Shown here piece after piece: positions 1 through 7,561 of a stretch of DNA of 35,987 bases (position 1 is the stretch's first letter; every line of letters starts with the position of its first letter). The DNA is taken from assembly GCA_019745005.1 (NCBI GenBank), contig JAIETO010000262.1, positions 1 to 35,987 on the forward strand. Reading direction: 5' to 3'. The position numbers and the translations under genes were made by a program. Origin of the DNA: Burkholderiaceae bacterium (GTDB taxonomy: Bacteria; Pseudomonadota; Gammaproteobacteria; Burkholderiales; Burkholderiaceae_D). Under the pieces are notes generated by a model. It did not search any database. It worked only from the letters and a program-made list of their open reading frames with translations, and was not told where the DNA came from.

Positions 1-195
1 GTGCCTTCCAATCATATATGCAGCGTCGCAATCTCCGCTTTTCGCACGTAATTGTAAGGCTTCCATCTTATTTGCTGGAATTACAAACTGCGATGAAGGA
101 CTTACCACTTCACTGGCTCTGCGTTCTTTAACGAATGCGTAGCTAGTCAAGAAAAGGACTATCCCGCATATTAAAAAAGAAAAAACTTTCGACAC
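1..195 (-). CDS. Exported or membrane-anchored protein, possible Sel1-type repeat, partial at window edge
   Basis: A minus-strand reading frame opens at a GTG codon (193-195) and stays open to the window edge, so only the first 65 residues are visible. The GTG follows an AGG-type ribosome site 9 nt upstream, and an in-frame TAA lies just ahead, which fixes the start locally. The N-terminus is hydrophobic (FSFLICGIVLFLTSYAF after MSKV), reading as a signal peptide or membrane anchor. The last visible stretch (EALQLRAKSGDCDAAYMIG) resembles the opening helix of a Sel1/TPR-like repeat, but one partial repeat is weak evidence. It lies on the same strand as the exported hypothetical protein 199 nt upstream; the two may be neighbours in function. 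No specific function can be assigned. Confidence 0.6.
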   Translation of the reverse strand, partial: MSKVFSFLICGIVLFLTSYAFVKERRASEVVSPSSQFVIPANKMEALQLRAKSGDCDAAYMIGRH

Positions 196-394
196 CTTCA
201 ATTACCTCTTGGGAGAAACAACTTCTTTTAACCTGATTCGTCCGGCGGCGGTTCACGTATGCAAACTCGACCGCTTCTAACTGCAGTTTGCAGCCGTGCT
301 CGCATAAAGTACGAGCTCGCTTTGAACCATTCCATGCGGCGCAATACAATTCGCTATTGACGCCTTGCTAGCGCGGACTACGTGGGTCAAATAA

Positions 395-1165
395 TTAAAA
401 CAACTTGAAGAAGTCATTATTAGCCCACCAGACATCAATTTGTAGGAAGCAATTGTCCCATCTCGAGAAATAAATTTTTAAGGCCAGCGAATCATTCTTT
501 AAATAAATCTTATGTGGCGGGGCGGAATCCAATTCTCTTTTTTCTTTTAAATGCCAGCCGTTATTTTCGAGCACGTCAGTCATTTTTTCTGATGGAATAC
601 AGAGACCTGAGGGTGGCTGTGGAAAGTTCGTTATTCGTCTTGCAGAGGGATCGTCAAGCCAACCAAATGCAAAATGGGCAACTTTTGCTTCTTCAATTGA
701 TCTGTATGCCATTAAGAAGTACCAATCGTTAGGAGAACTCAAGCTGAAACCTTTTTCTTTTATTGATAAATCTTTTGGTTTTATATTAATAAATTCGTCA
801 ATTGGCAAATTAAAGATCTGCAGAACTTCCGTCCCGTCCTTTGGCGCATTTTCTAATGACGCCACCTTCAAAAGCATTTCTTTCAATTGATCCGATGTAT
901 AAGGATATGGAGGGTCAAACTTTCGCGGTGGGTTGGCACTAGCTTGAATAGCTTCTAATTTCGTATTAGGACTCTGCACGAGTTGATTTGTTGGATCAAT
1001 TTGTTTTGTCTCTAATTGCTGTGCGAAGGTTGTATGACTAAACAAAAGTAGACAGCAACAAGTAACAACTTCCAAGGTGTTTGAAATTTTTGTTGTTGGT
1101 CGTCTATCGCCTTTAACGGCCAGAGATAACATTGTTTGGTCCACTACTTCGTCTCCATCGGTCAT
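395..1165 (-). CDS. Hypothetical exported protein
   Basis: I do not recognise the family. A hydrophobic segment (VVTCCCLLLFSHTTFAQQ, about residues 33-50 of the longest form) looks like a signal peptide ending at an AxA-like site (TFA/QQ), preceded by a basic stretch (KGDRRPTTK). The mature part is about 205 residues, acidic/basic mixed and rich in aromatic residues towards the C-terminus (DVWWANNDFFKLF), with no repeats or metal motifs visible. The start is uncertain: ATG codons at 1165 and 1132 and a TTG at 1075 all precede the hydrophobic segment and none has a good Shine-Dalgarno sequence. Base composition is more AT-rich than the housekeeping genes further right, which could reflect transfer or weak selection. 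The product is probably periplasmic or outer-membrane associated. Confidence 0.6.
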   Translation of the reverse strand: MTDGDEVVDQTMLSLAVKGDRRPTTKISNTLEVVTCCCLLLFSHTTFAQQLETKQIDPTNQLVQSPNTKLEAIQASANPPRKFDPPYPYTSDQLKEMLLKVASLENAPKDGTEVLQIFNLPIDEFINIKPKDLSIKEKGFSLSSPNDWYFLMAYRSIEEAKVAHFAFGWLDDPSARRITNFPQPPSGLCIPSEKMTDVLENNGWHLKEKRELDSAPPHKIYLKNDSLALKIYFSRWDNCFLQIDVWWANNDFFKLF

Positions 1166-1489
1166 GAAAAGGTGCTTTTGGTTGGTAGTTACGCGCCAAT
1201 CACTACAAAAGGGAATCGAAAAAACGATCTTGGTTTTAATATTTCAGCGTTTCAGAAACACATGAGGCGATATCTTTTTAATTGTTTTTTTATAAGGGTG
1301 AAAACGGCAAATAAAATTACTTTAAGGCGGCAGTACGTCGTCAAAAAGAAACCTATGCAACCTCACCGGAAACAACCAATTACTCGCGAAATATCAAACA
1401 CAGTGTCAAACAAAGCATTCAAACCTTTTGGACACTGAACCGATTCGTTCTCGAACACATTATTCCGCTGTCTGCAGCTCACGCAAGTA
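1166..1489. other. AT-rich intergenic stretch without a recognisable gene
   Basis: The open frames here have no family resemblance and no ribosome sites. One inverted repeat is visible (CAGTGTC at 1401-1407 and GACACTG at 1431-1437). It lies downstream of the acetyltransferase gene on the minus strand but has no adjacent T-run, so I do not call it a terminator. Confidence 0.4.
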
Positions 1490-2017
1490 TCAATCGCGTA
1501 AAAGAGTTGAAGCATGGAATAACCGCTTGCAAAAAATAACCTTATCCTCCCCATTTCCATAAAAATCAGGAATACACCCTACCTGCGCATACCCTCGCTG
1601 CGCATAAAACTTACGGGTTTTTTCGTACTGCTCCGTTGAATTCGTTTCGATGATTAGCAAGCGTCCACCTGCTTGTTGGATGACGCTTTCTGCGTGTGCG
1701 ACTAAGGCGCAGCCTATGCCTTGGCCTTGTCGTTCTGGTGGTACGGCTATCATCCAAAGGTCCCAGGCGTTGTCGGACATGTGGTTGGGGCCGAAGTACG
1801 CGGCGCCTGTGGGCGTTTGATTGTCGGGGTTGTCGCTTGCATCTACCGCGACGACGAGGTGCTGGCCGTTACCGTCTGGCGCGGCATGAAAGCCTTCTAA
1901 AATCTCGCGCAGTGCGCCAATTTCTTCGACTTGGAACATGCCCGCATCAACGGTGATTTGCAGGATGGCTTCGGTATGCGCCGCTTGCGCGGGAATGATG
2001 TTTTTTGATGTGGGCAT
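1490..2017 (-). CDS. GNAT family N-acetyltransferase
   Basis: This 175-residue protein has the acetyl-CoA-binding motif of GCN5-related acetyltransferases (VPPERQGQGIGCALVAHAE, the R/QxxGxG/A signature), preceded by a typical beta strand (AWDLWMIAV). The C-terminal part (KTRKFYAQRGYAQVGCIPDFY) has the usual Y/F residues of the fold. These enzymes transfer an acetyl group from acetyl-CoA to an amine; the substrate cannot be read from sequence. Its ATG shares one base with the stop codon of the DUF885 peptidase gene upstream (TAATG), so the two are probably translationally coupled and cotranscribed. Coupling to a peptidase might suggest acetylation of amino acids or peptides, but that is only inference. 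Confidence 0.85.
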   Translation of the reverse strand: MPTSKNIIPAQAAHTEAILQITVDAGMFQVEEIGALREILEGFHAAPDGNGQHLVVAVDASDNPDNQTPTGAAYFGPNHMSDNAWDLWMIAVPPERQGQGIGCALVAHAESVIQQAGGRLLIIETNSTEQYEKTRKFYAQRGYAQVGCIPDFYGNGEDKVIFCKRLFHASTLLRD

Positions 2018-3837
2018 TATTTCTTTTTATCCGCAATATAGGTGTCAACCACGCGCTCTAAGATGTCCAACGGTAGCGCGCCGTTTTTTAAGACCACGTC
2101 ATGAAAATCGCGCAGTGTAAATTTGTCGCCCAGCGCGGTTTTCGCTTTTTCGCGCAGTGCCAAAATCTTGAGCATGCCGACTTTGTAGGCCAGAGCTTGG
2201 CCGGGGTCGACGAAGTAGCGTTCAATTTCTGCTACCACTTCAATTTCTGGCATGCCGGTGTTGGCTACCATGTAGGTGATGGCTTCTTCGCGTGTCCAGC
2301 GTTTTGCATGGATGCCTGTATCCACCACGAGGCGCACGGAACGGAACATTTCTGCTTGCAAGCGCCCCAGATTATCGAGCGGGTTTTCTTCTAAGCCCAT
2401 TTCCCATGCGAGGCGCTCTGCGTACAGTGCCCAGCCTTCGGTGTAGGCAGTAAATGGGAGCAGGGTGCGGAAGATGGGCAAGCCCTTAAGTTCTTGCGCG
2501 ATAGCGATTTGAAAGTGGTGGCCGGGCACAGCTTCATGGTAAGCCAAAGTACGCATACCGTATTTGGCAATCTCTTCAGGCTTGCGCAAATTGGCGTAAA
2601 ACGTGCCGGGCTTGCTGCCGTCGAGCGGCGCGGGGTTGTAGTAAGCACCGGGCGCGGTTTTTTCGGTGAAAACAGGGACGCGCATGACCACCACTTTCGC
2701 CTTTGGTTTAGTAGCAAATAAGGGGTCGAGTTTGGTGTTGACTTCATCAATGATGCGCGTGTATTCCTTTAAGACTTGCTCACGGCCTTCGTCGGTTGCA
2801 GGGAAGGTTTGTTCAGGCAAACGCGCGAGTTGGGCAAGCTTTTCTGCGCGGGTGCCAGCAGCCAAGTTTTGTTTTTCTAAGATGCTGTCCATTTCTGCAC
2901 CAATGCGCGCGACTTCCGCCAAGCCAAGCTGATGCAAATCGTCGGCTTTCATTTTGGTGGTGGTCATTAACTCGATGCGGTATTCGTAAAATTTGTCCCC
3001 ATCAGGTAAAGACCATGCGCCGTCGTTGCGTAAGGCTTTGCTGCGCAGGGTTTCCATATACGCGCCCAGCTTGTTATAGGCGGGAATCACTTGTGTGCTG
3101 ACGGCTTCAGTGGCGCGCTTGACAAACTCATCGCGCGTCGCTTGGCTCATTTTGTCAGCGGGGATTTTGTCTAGTTTCGCTTTTAAGGAAACCACCAAGG
3201 TGTTTTTGGCGGGGCCGTCAGCAGTGAACGCCTTGAGCTGATCAATGACTTTTTCGACGGTAAATTTAGGCGGAATAATTTTTTTGTTTTCGCGCAGCGT
3301 TAAGCTTTCAATCACTTCATCCATCTTGCGCGGGAAGAGTGCTAAGCGAGCGAGGTAGTCTTCCGCATCTTTTGCGTCGGCCACTTGCTGCGATTCCGTC
3401 AGCAAATTGGGCAGATTGCTTTGTACGCCGAATAGTTGATTCACGGGGAAGTCGTGATACTGCCACGGCTCACCTTTGACTTGCGTGCCCAAAAAGTAAT
3501 CCAGCACATCGTAAGAAAGGCGGTCTTGCCCTTTATATTGGCTGGCGTCGTAGCTTTTTAATTGATCGTAATCGGCTTTGAGTTTGGTGAATTGCCGTTG
3601 GGTTTCGGCTGGCGATGCGTCGGCTAATTTTGCGTTGTGCCCATGGAGACCAAGGGGCTCAAGCAGGCGCATCTGCGTGAGGAACTCGGGGTTGTCTAGC
3701 GCGAACGCTGCAAATACGCGGGTATAGAACCAATTGATCGACAGCGGTTTCGCGTACCAAGTGTGCAGACCCAGCGCGGTAATCACCAACAACAAGAGAA
3801 GAAGAATTAAGGCAAACCATTTGAGAACCCGCTTCAT
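2017..3837 (-). CDS. DUF885 family membrane-anchored zinc peptidase-like protein
   Basis: The product is about 606 residues and belongs to the DUF885 family (PF05960), related to M32-type metallopeptidases. The N-terminus (MKRVLKWFALILLLLLLVI) is a basic stretch followed by one membrane helix, which would tether the enzyme with its body in the periplasm. The family's metal motif is present as HEAVPGHH (an HExxxxHH variant of the zinc-binding helix), and a downstream TEGWALYAERLAWEMG segment supplies the conserved glutamate. I chose the ATG at 3837 over upstream codons because an AGGAG site sits about 8 nt before it and the membrane segment follows directly. The substrate is unknown; family members are thought to be carboxypeptidases or dipeptidases. 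The gene is coupled to the downstream acetyltransferase gene. Confidence 0.92.
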   Translation of the reverse strand: MKRVLKWFALILLLLLLVITALGLHTWYAKPLSINWFYTRVFAAFALDNPEFLTQMRLLEPLGLHGHNAKLADASPAETQRQFTKLKADYDQLKSYDASQYKGQDRLSYDVLDYFLGTQVKGEPWQYHDFPVNQLFGVQSNLPNLLTESQQVADAKDAEDYLARLALFPRKMDEVIESLTLRENKKIIPPKFTVEKVIDQLKAFTADGPAKNTLVVSLKAKLDKIPADKMSQATRDEFVKRATEAVSTQVIPAYNKLGAYMETLRSKALRNDGAWSLPDGDKFYEYRIELMTTTKMKADDLHQLGLAEVARIGAEMDSILEKQNLAAGTRAEKLAQLARLPEQTFPATDEGREQVLKEYTRIIDEVNTKLDPLFATKPKAKVVVMRVPVFTEKTAPGAYYNPAPLDGSKPGTFYANLRKPEEIAKYGMRTLAYHEAVPGHHFQIAIAQELKGLPIFRTLLPFTAYTEGWALYAERLAWEMGLEENPLDNLGRLQAEMFRSVRLVVDTGIHAKRWTREEAITYMVANTGMPEIEVVAEIERYFVDPGQALAYKVGMLKILALREKAKTALGDKFTLRDFHDVVLKNGALPLDILERVVDTYIADKKK

Positions 3838-3864
3838 TTTTGTGCTCCTATTTTTTATTGAAAT

Positions 3865-3950
3865 TGCGCCGCAGAGACGCAAAGCGCGCAGAGAAATTCT
3901 TTTATTCTCTGCGACTTGTGCTACTGGTGAGTCTTTGCGGTAAGACGCTT
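3865..3950. repeat. Palindromic GCAGAGAC-type repeat, copy 1 of 3
   Basis: The left arm (3866-3896) reads GCGCCGCAGAGACGCAAAG then CGCGCAGAGAAA. The right arm (about 3906-3947) carries the complement, including TCTCTGCG and GTCTTTGCGG. The arms consist of imperfect 8-9 bp units (CGCAGAGA), and the whole folds into an interrupted hairpin. Related copies are at 7355-7482 and 13427-13513. It sits just upstream of the DUF885 start codon, so it would lie in that gene's promoter or leader region. Confidence 0.75.
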
Positions 3951-4057
3951 TTCTTCACTTTTAGTTCAACCCGCATTCTGCCGTTTTTTGTGGTGTTTGT
4001 TCATCAAGCTCTACCAATGTTCATCACTGGCTACACTGAATACTGCGATATATATCT

Positions 4058-4145
4058 GATACTGCAATGGGTATTTTATTGATACGTTTTATTAGCAGGC
4101 GGAAATGGCAATGAAAATATTACTTTTTGGCGGAGTATATGAAAT
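4058..4145. repeat. Interspersed ~90-bp palindromic repeat, diverged copy in reverse orientation
   Basis: Read against the reverse complement of the copy at 31350-31436, this stretch matches in order: GATACT near the left end, a GTAT block, ACG, GCAAT, and the end block GCGG-AGTATATGAAA (4130-4143). The central TGCGCTT/AAGCGCA hairpin typical of the other copies is degenerate here. Other copies are at 13565-13648, 21544-21622, 25416-25503 and 31350-31436. The match was made by eye. Confidence 0.5.
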
Positions 4146-4155
4146 CCTCCGCCAA
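4127..4155. other. Perfect 9-bp hairpin downstream of the MoxR gene
   Basis: TTGGCGGAG (4127-4135) pairs exactly with CTCCGCCAA (4147-4155) across an 11-nt loop. It lies 43 nt beyond the stop codon of the MoxR gene and overlaps the end of the palindromic repeat copy. There is no T-run on either side, so intrinsic termination is doubtful; it may instead stabilise a 3' end. Confidence 0.5.
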
Positions 4156-4197
4156 TATTGCCCACCTAAACGCATTCATTAGGCGAACATTGCAAAA

Positions 4198-5052
4198 TTA
4201 GCGATGGCTGCGTGCCATCATGACCAAACGCTCAAATAAATGCACGTCTTGTTCGTTTTTGAGTAGCGCGCCGTGTAGCGGTGGCACGGCGAGTTTGTTG
4301 TCTTTGCCGCGCAAAATATCGGCTGGAATATCTTCGGCGAGCAGCAACTTGAGCCAATCGATGAGTTCTGACGTGGAAGGTTTTTTCTTTAGCCCTGCGA
4401 CCTCGCGCACTTCAAAAAAGGTGGTCAGCGCGTTGCTGAGCAAATCACCTTTGAGTGTGGGGAAATGCACCTTCACAATTGCCTGCATGGTGTCTTTGTC
4501 AGGGAATTTGATGTAGTGGAAAAAGCAGCGCCGTAAAAATGCGTCGGGTAATTCTTTTTCGTTATTCGACGTGATGATGACCAGCGGCCGGTGCTTGGTT
4601 CTTACCATTTCGCGGGTTTCATACACGTAAAATTCCATGCGATCTAATTCGCGCAGCAAATCGTTGGGGAATTCGATATCGGCTTTATCAATTTCGTCGA
4701 TCAACAGCACCACAGGCTCGTCGGCATTGAAGGCTTGCCACAACACGCCTTTGACGATGTAGTTGTGTATGTCTTTGACCCGCTCATCACCCAATTGCGA
4801 GTCGCGCAAACGGGACACCGCGTCGTATTCGTACAGCCCTTGTTGCGCTTTGGTGGTGGATTTGATGTGCCATTGCAAAAGCGGCATATTTAGTGCAGCC
4901 GCGACTTCTTCAGCCAACATGGTTTTGCCCGTGCCGGGTTCACCTTTGATTAACAAGGGGCGTTGCAGCGTGAGGGCGGCGTTCACGGCAAGTTTTAAGT
5001 CATCAGTCGCAACATAGTTTTGTGCGCCATCGAAGCGGGGAGTTGGTTTCAT
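4198..5052 (-). CDS. MoxR family AAA+ ATPase
   Basis: This 284-residue ATPase has a Walker A motif GEPGTGKT (residues 37-44), a Walker B motif VVLLIDEID (D119, E120), sensor 1 in IITSNNEKELPDAFLRR and a C-terminal helical lid. It belongs to the MoxR branch of AAA+ proteins, which act as chaperones in assembly or metal-centre insertion, nearly always with a von Willebrand factor A (CoxE-like) partner. Such a partner normally sits directly downstream, but here the next 350 nt hold only repeats and the following gene is DUF885. The ATPase therefore appears to be without its usual neighbour, or the partner lies elsewhere. It is divergent from the two cytochrome c genes, a neighbourhood I recall from related Burkholderiales. 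The start ATG (MKPTPRFDG) is the family's usual N-terminus. Confidence 0.92.
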   Translation of the reverse strand: MKPTPRFDGAQNYVATDDLKLAVNAALTLQRPLLIKGEPGTGKTMLAEEVAAALNMPLLQWHIKSTTKAQQGLYEYDAVSRLRDSQLGDERVKDIHNYIVKGVLWQAFNADEPVVLLIDEIDKADIEFPNDLLRELDRMEFYVYETREMVRTKHRPLVIITSNNEKELPDAFLRRCFFHYIKFPDKDTMQAIVKVHFPTLKGDLLSNALTTFFEVREVAGLKKKPSTSELIDWLKLLLAEDIPADILRGKDNKLAVPPLHGALLKNEQDVHLFERLVMMARSHR

Positions 5053-5371
5053 TTGGGTTTTGGGTCGAGTAAGTAAAAATAAAAAAACGCGTCAAAAAAT
5101 GCTGTTATTTCAGTCCAAAGCGCTGTTTTTGCGGTATCAAAGGACTAGCTTGAAATTCAAATGAATGAGGCCTTCGAGTATAAATGAGATGCCCAATCTG
5201 GGTGGCAGATTTGCCCAAGCGATGCGCCCGCCGCCACTGTTTTTGTTTCAATCTGTGCAAAAAGCGACTGTTCTAGGGGGGCGAACAGCATGTTTTTTGC
5301 GTATTCTCGAATGGGATCAGCTAAAATATCGCTTTGATTGAAATCGATTGACTCAACTTCTCGACGTAACT
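5053..5371. other. Divergent intergenic region between the MoxR gene and the cytochrome genes
   Basis: No coding frame is convincing here. It must contain the promoters of both divergent transcription units. A TAAAAT box near 5321 with a TTGCGT 19 nt before it could serve the cytochrome genes, but the spacing is long and I would not rely on it. Confidence 0.3.
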
Positions 5372-5704
5372 ATGAAAAAAATAATCGCATCAATATCCCT
5401 ATTCGCTGCAATGGTGGGTAACTCGCAAATGGCCAACGCAGCGGAGATCGTTGGCAGCGCAAAAGCGGCCGAAAATAAAGTGGCCATGTGCATAGGCTGC
5501 CACGGCATTCCTGGCTACAAAGCGACCTTCCCTGAAGTGTACCAAGTACCCAAAATCGGCGGGCAATCCGCCATATACATTCAAAATGCGCTAAAAGCCT
5601 ACCAAAAAGGTGATCGTAAACACCCATCAATGCGCGGCATTGCAGGGAGTTTGACAGAGCAAGATATCGCTGACTTGGCCGCGTACTACTCTCAACAAAA
5701 ATAA
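5372..5704 (+). CDS. Exported monohaem cytochrome c (class I)
   Basis: The 110-residue precursor has a signal peptide (MKKIIASISLFAAMVGNS, probably cut after ANA) and one covalent haem site CIGCH (residues 40-44). M87 in HPSMRGIAG is the likely second axial ligand. The fold pattern (KIGGQSAIYIQNALKAYQ, then DIADLAAYYSQQ) matches the half-domain of cytochrome c4/c553-type proteins. It should carry electrons in the periplasm between respiratory complexes. The ATG at 5372 gives a proper signal peptide; the TTG 24 nt upstream adds only unrelated residues. The Shine-Dalgarno sequence is poor. A second, similar cytochrome gene follows 16 nt later, so the pair may work like the two halves of a dihaem cytochrome c4. 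Confidence 0.92.
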   Translation: MKKIIASISLFAAMVGNSQMANAAEIVGSAKAAENKVAMCIGCHGIPGYKATFPEVYQVPKIGGQSAIYIQNALKAYQKGDRKHPSMRGIAGSLTEQDIADLAAYYSQQK

Positions 5705-5720
5705 GAAATAGGGGAAAAAG

Positions 5721-6068
5721 ATGAAAAAAGTAACTGGCTTGTTCGTTGCATTGTCATTGGTGTCGTTGAGCGCATTTGCGAGCAATAGTATTGAACAAGG
5801 AAAGATCGCTGCTGAGAAATTCAATTGCGCCTCGTGCCACGGCGCTGATTACAGTACGCCAATTGATCCAACTTATCCAAAAATTGCTGGTCAACACAAA
5901 GACTATTTGGTGCAAGCGCTAAAAGCGTATCAACGCGGTGTGAATGGCGCGAATGGCCGTGGTAACGCGATTATGGGTGCCCAAGTTAAAGCCTTGAACA
6001 ACAAAGACATCGAAAATATCGCAGCGTATTTGAATAGCTTGCAAGGTAGCTTAGTGCTGCAAAAATAA
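5721..6068 (+). CDS. Exported monohaem cytochrome c (class I), second of a tandem pair
   Basis: This 115-residue precursor has a signal peptide (MKKVTGLFVALSLVSLSAFA), one haem-binding CASCH (36-40) and a candidate axial methionine M85 in GRGNAIMGAQ. It shares the layout of its neighbour: haem motif, then a PKIAGQHKDYLVQALKAYQRG segment, then DIENIAAYLNSLQ at the C-terminus. That suggests the two genes arose by duplication. It is preceded by a good AGGGGA ribosome site and follows the first cytochrome gene by 16 nt, so the two form an operon that ends at the terminator at 6093-6127. Its role is periplasmic electron transfer; the partner oxidase or reductase is not in this window. Confidence 0.92.
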   Translation: MKKVTGLFVALSLVSLSAFASNSIEQGKIAAEKFNCASCHGADYSTPIDPTYPKIAGQHKDYLVQALKAYQRGVNGANGRGNAIMGAQVKALNNKDIENIAAYLNSLQGSLVLQK

Positions 6069-6092
6069 ATCTGGCAGCTTTGCTGCAAGACG

Positions 6093-6127
6093 AAAGCCAC
6101 CCCCGGATGAAGAGGGTGGCTTTTTTT
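6093..6127 (+). terminator. Rho-independent terminator of the cytochrome c operon
   Basis: AAAGCCACCC (6093-6102) pairs with GGGTGGCTTT (6114-6123) around an 11-nt loop, and the T-run continues to 6127. It starts 25 nt after the second cytochrome stop codon. On the other strand the A-rich left side is short, but some bidirectional action towards the converging DUF1841 gene is possible. Confidence 0.92.
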
Positions 6128-6139
6128 ATGGGGTTTTTT

Positions 6140-6565
6140 CTATAACCGTTTACGCAATGCTTCAATGTACGCTGCACCGTCTGGCGGCGTGCCATTTCTT
6201 TGCGCCACCCACATCATTTCGCCTAAACATTCCATGATCTGGTGCTGCGCCTCGTGCTCAGAATTGAGCTTGTTTGCGAGTGTTTGAAAGATGCTGCGTA
6301 TGCCTTTGGGCTGATCGACGGAAATTTGCTCTGAAATCGAGAGGTGCATGGACAGGTGCAGGAAGGGATTGGTTCTGCCTTCGTCGATGCTGTAATTAGC
6401 GGTCAGCGCTTCATCAAGATTGCGCAAGGTATCGTGGTATTCGGGGTGTTCGCGTATCCAATCTGCGGCGATAGCTTCAATGGGAGTGAGAATTTCGTTC
6501 GCGATTGACTTGCGAAAAGTTTCGCAAAAAAATTTACGTACGTCAGATTGGCTGGGAGCAAACAT
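6140..6565 (-). CDS. DUF1841 family protein
   Basis: The 141-residue protein starts MFAPSQSDVRKFFCETFRK and contains the family's typical blocks (PIEAIAADWIREHPEYHDTL, then NPFLHLSMHLSISEQISVDQP). This places it in DUF1841 (PF08897), a family of small soluble proteins common in beta- and gammaproteobacteria. It has no signal peptide or membrane segment. Several conserved histidines (EHPEYH, HLSMHL) could bind a metal, but no function has been established. It converges on the cytochrome operon across a terminator and, with nth and rsxB nearby, fits conserved gene order in this bacterial group. Confidence 0.85.
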   Translation of the reverse strand: MFAPSQSDVRKFFCETFRKSIANEILTPIEAIAADWIREHPEYHDTLRNLDEALTANYSIDEGRTNPFLHLSMHLSISEQISVDQPKGIRSIFQTLANKLNSEHEAQHQIMECLGEMMWVAQRNGTPPDGAAYIEALRKRL

Positions 6566-6717
6566 TGCGTGTGATTAAGTGAACTTCTTAGGAGTAAGTC
6601 GGCATTCTAGCGGCAAACAATGAAAACTGTTGCTATAGTCTTGCAGCGCAATGCGTTCATCACATATTTGCTTCTTGTTTTCTGTCTTGAGCTTATCAAC
6701 ATAAAAGGAATCTCACC

Positions 6718-7296
6718 ATGACCTCGGTTTCACTTTCAAGTTTATTTTCTGACGCTAGAACGCACAATGAATGGCAAAAGCGTGAAGTCAGCGATGCGCA
6801 ATTGCACGAAATTTATAACCTGATGCAATGGGGGCCGACCTCGGCAAACTGCTCGCCTGCACGTATTGTGTTTGTGAAATCGGAAGCAGAAAAACAAAAG
6901 CTATTGCCCTGCATGTCGCCAGGCAACCAAGAAAAAACAAAGACCGCGCCTGTGACGGCAATTATCGCGATGGATATGGCTTTTTACGAAAAACTACCCG
7001 CCTTGTTCCCCCACACAGATGCCCGCTCTTGGTTCGTTGGAAATGCAGGTTTAATCGAATCCACTGCGTTTCGGAATTCTTCTTTGCAGGGCGCATATTT
7101 AATGATGGCGGCGCGCGCAATTGGTTTAGATTGCGGGCCCATGTCGGGTTTTGACGCGGCAAAAGTGAATCAAGCTTTTTTCCCAGACTCAGAAGTGAAA
7201 GTGAATTTCATTTGCAATTTAGGTTACGGCGACGCGAGTAAGTTATTCCCCCGCTCGCCGCGCTTGAGTTTTGCGGAAGCGTGCAGGATTGCGTAA
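6718..7296 (+). CDS. RutE/HadB-type nitroreductase family protein (putative malonic semialdehyde reductase)
   Basis: This 192-residue flavoprotein of the nitroreductase fold matches the RutE/HadB group: [18 protein letters not shown] at the N-terminus, then [18 protein letters not shown], which holds FMN-contacting residues. [16 protein letters not shown] and [12 protein letters not shown] follow, and [16 protein letters not shown] lies near the end. In E. coli RutE (196 aa) reduces malonic semialdehyde to 3-hydroxypropionate during pyrimidine breakdown. No other rut gene is near, so a general aldehyde or quinone reductase role is equally possible. A ribosome site AAAGGA lies 9 nt before the ATG. 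Upstream is a 150-nt region that must contain its promoter. Confidence 0.85.
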   Translation: MTSVSLSSLFSDARTHNEWQKREVSDAQLHEIYNLMQWGPTSANCSPARIVFVKSEAEKQKLLPCMSPGNQEKTKTAPVTAIIAMDMAFYEKLPALFPHTDARSWFVGNAGLIESTAFRNSSLQGAYLMMAARAIGLDCGPMSGFDAAKVNQAFFPDSEVKVNFICNLGYGDASKLFPRSPRLSFAEACRIA

Positions 7297-7354
7297 CTGG
7301 GCTTTGTGTGGGTTTAATGTCAGGAAATGTGCAGACGTACATTTTGGACAAACA

Positions 7355-7482
7355 AACCTCTCAACACTGAGACACAGAGACACAGAGAAATAACAAAACC
7401 AAAAACTGGTAACAGTTTTTGCTTTTCTCTTTGGGTTCTCCAGCTTTACTCCGTCTCTCTGTGTCTCTGTGGTGAGAGGTTT
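7355..7482. repeat. Palindromic GCAGAGAC-type repeat, copy 2 of 3, with an inner hairpin
   Basis: The left arm ACCTCTCAACACTGAGACAC then AGAGACACAGAGA (from 7356) is the near-exact complement of the right arm TCTCTCTGTGTCTCTGTGG then TGAGAGGT (to about 7480). Units of GAGACACA are tandemly repeated within the arms. At the centre AAAAACTG and CAGTTTTT form a second perfect 8-bp stem. Here the unit is CACAGAGA rather than CGCAGAGA, so this copy has diverged from the other two. It lies between the convergent RutE-like gene and nth. Confidence 0.8.
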
Positions 7483-7561
7483 TGATTTGCTCCAATCACT
7501 GCCCTTAAATGCATGCATGTGAAATTAACTAGTAGTGAGGGTGTAGTAAGCGCTGCGACTT

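Noticed and set aside
143-349. Open frame of 68 codons on the minus strand near the left edge
   Set aside because: It overlaps the better-supported exported protein in another frame, which has a ribosome site, a signal sequence and codons running to the window edge.
1136-1438. Open frame of 100 codons on the plus strand
   Set aside because: No ribosome site, no family resemblance, composition like random AT-rich DNA, and it overlaps the start of the exported protein on the other strand.
4127-4155. Perfect hairpin considered as an intrinsic terminator for moxR
   Set aside because: There is no T-run on the minus strand after the stem, so only a structural role is proposed.
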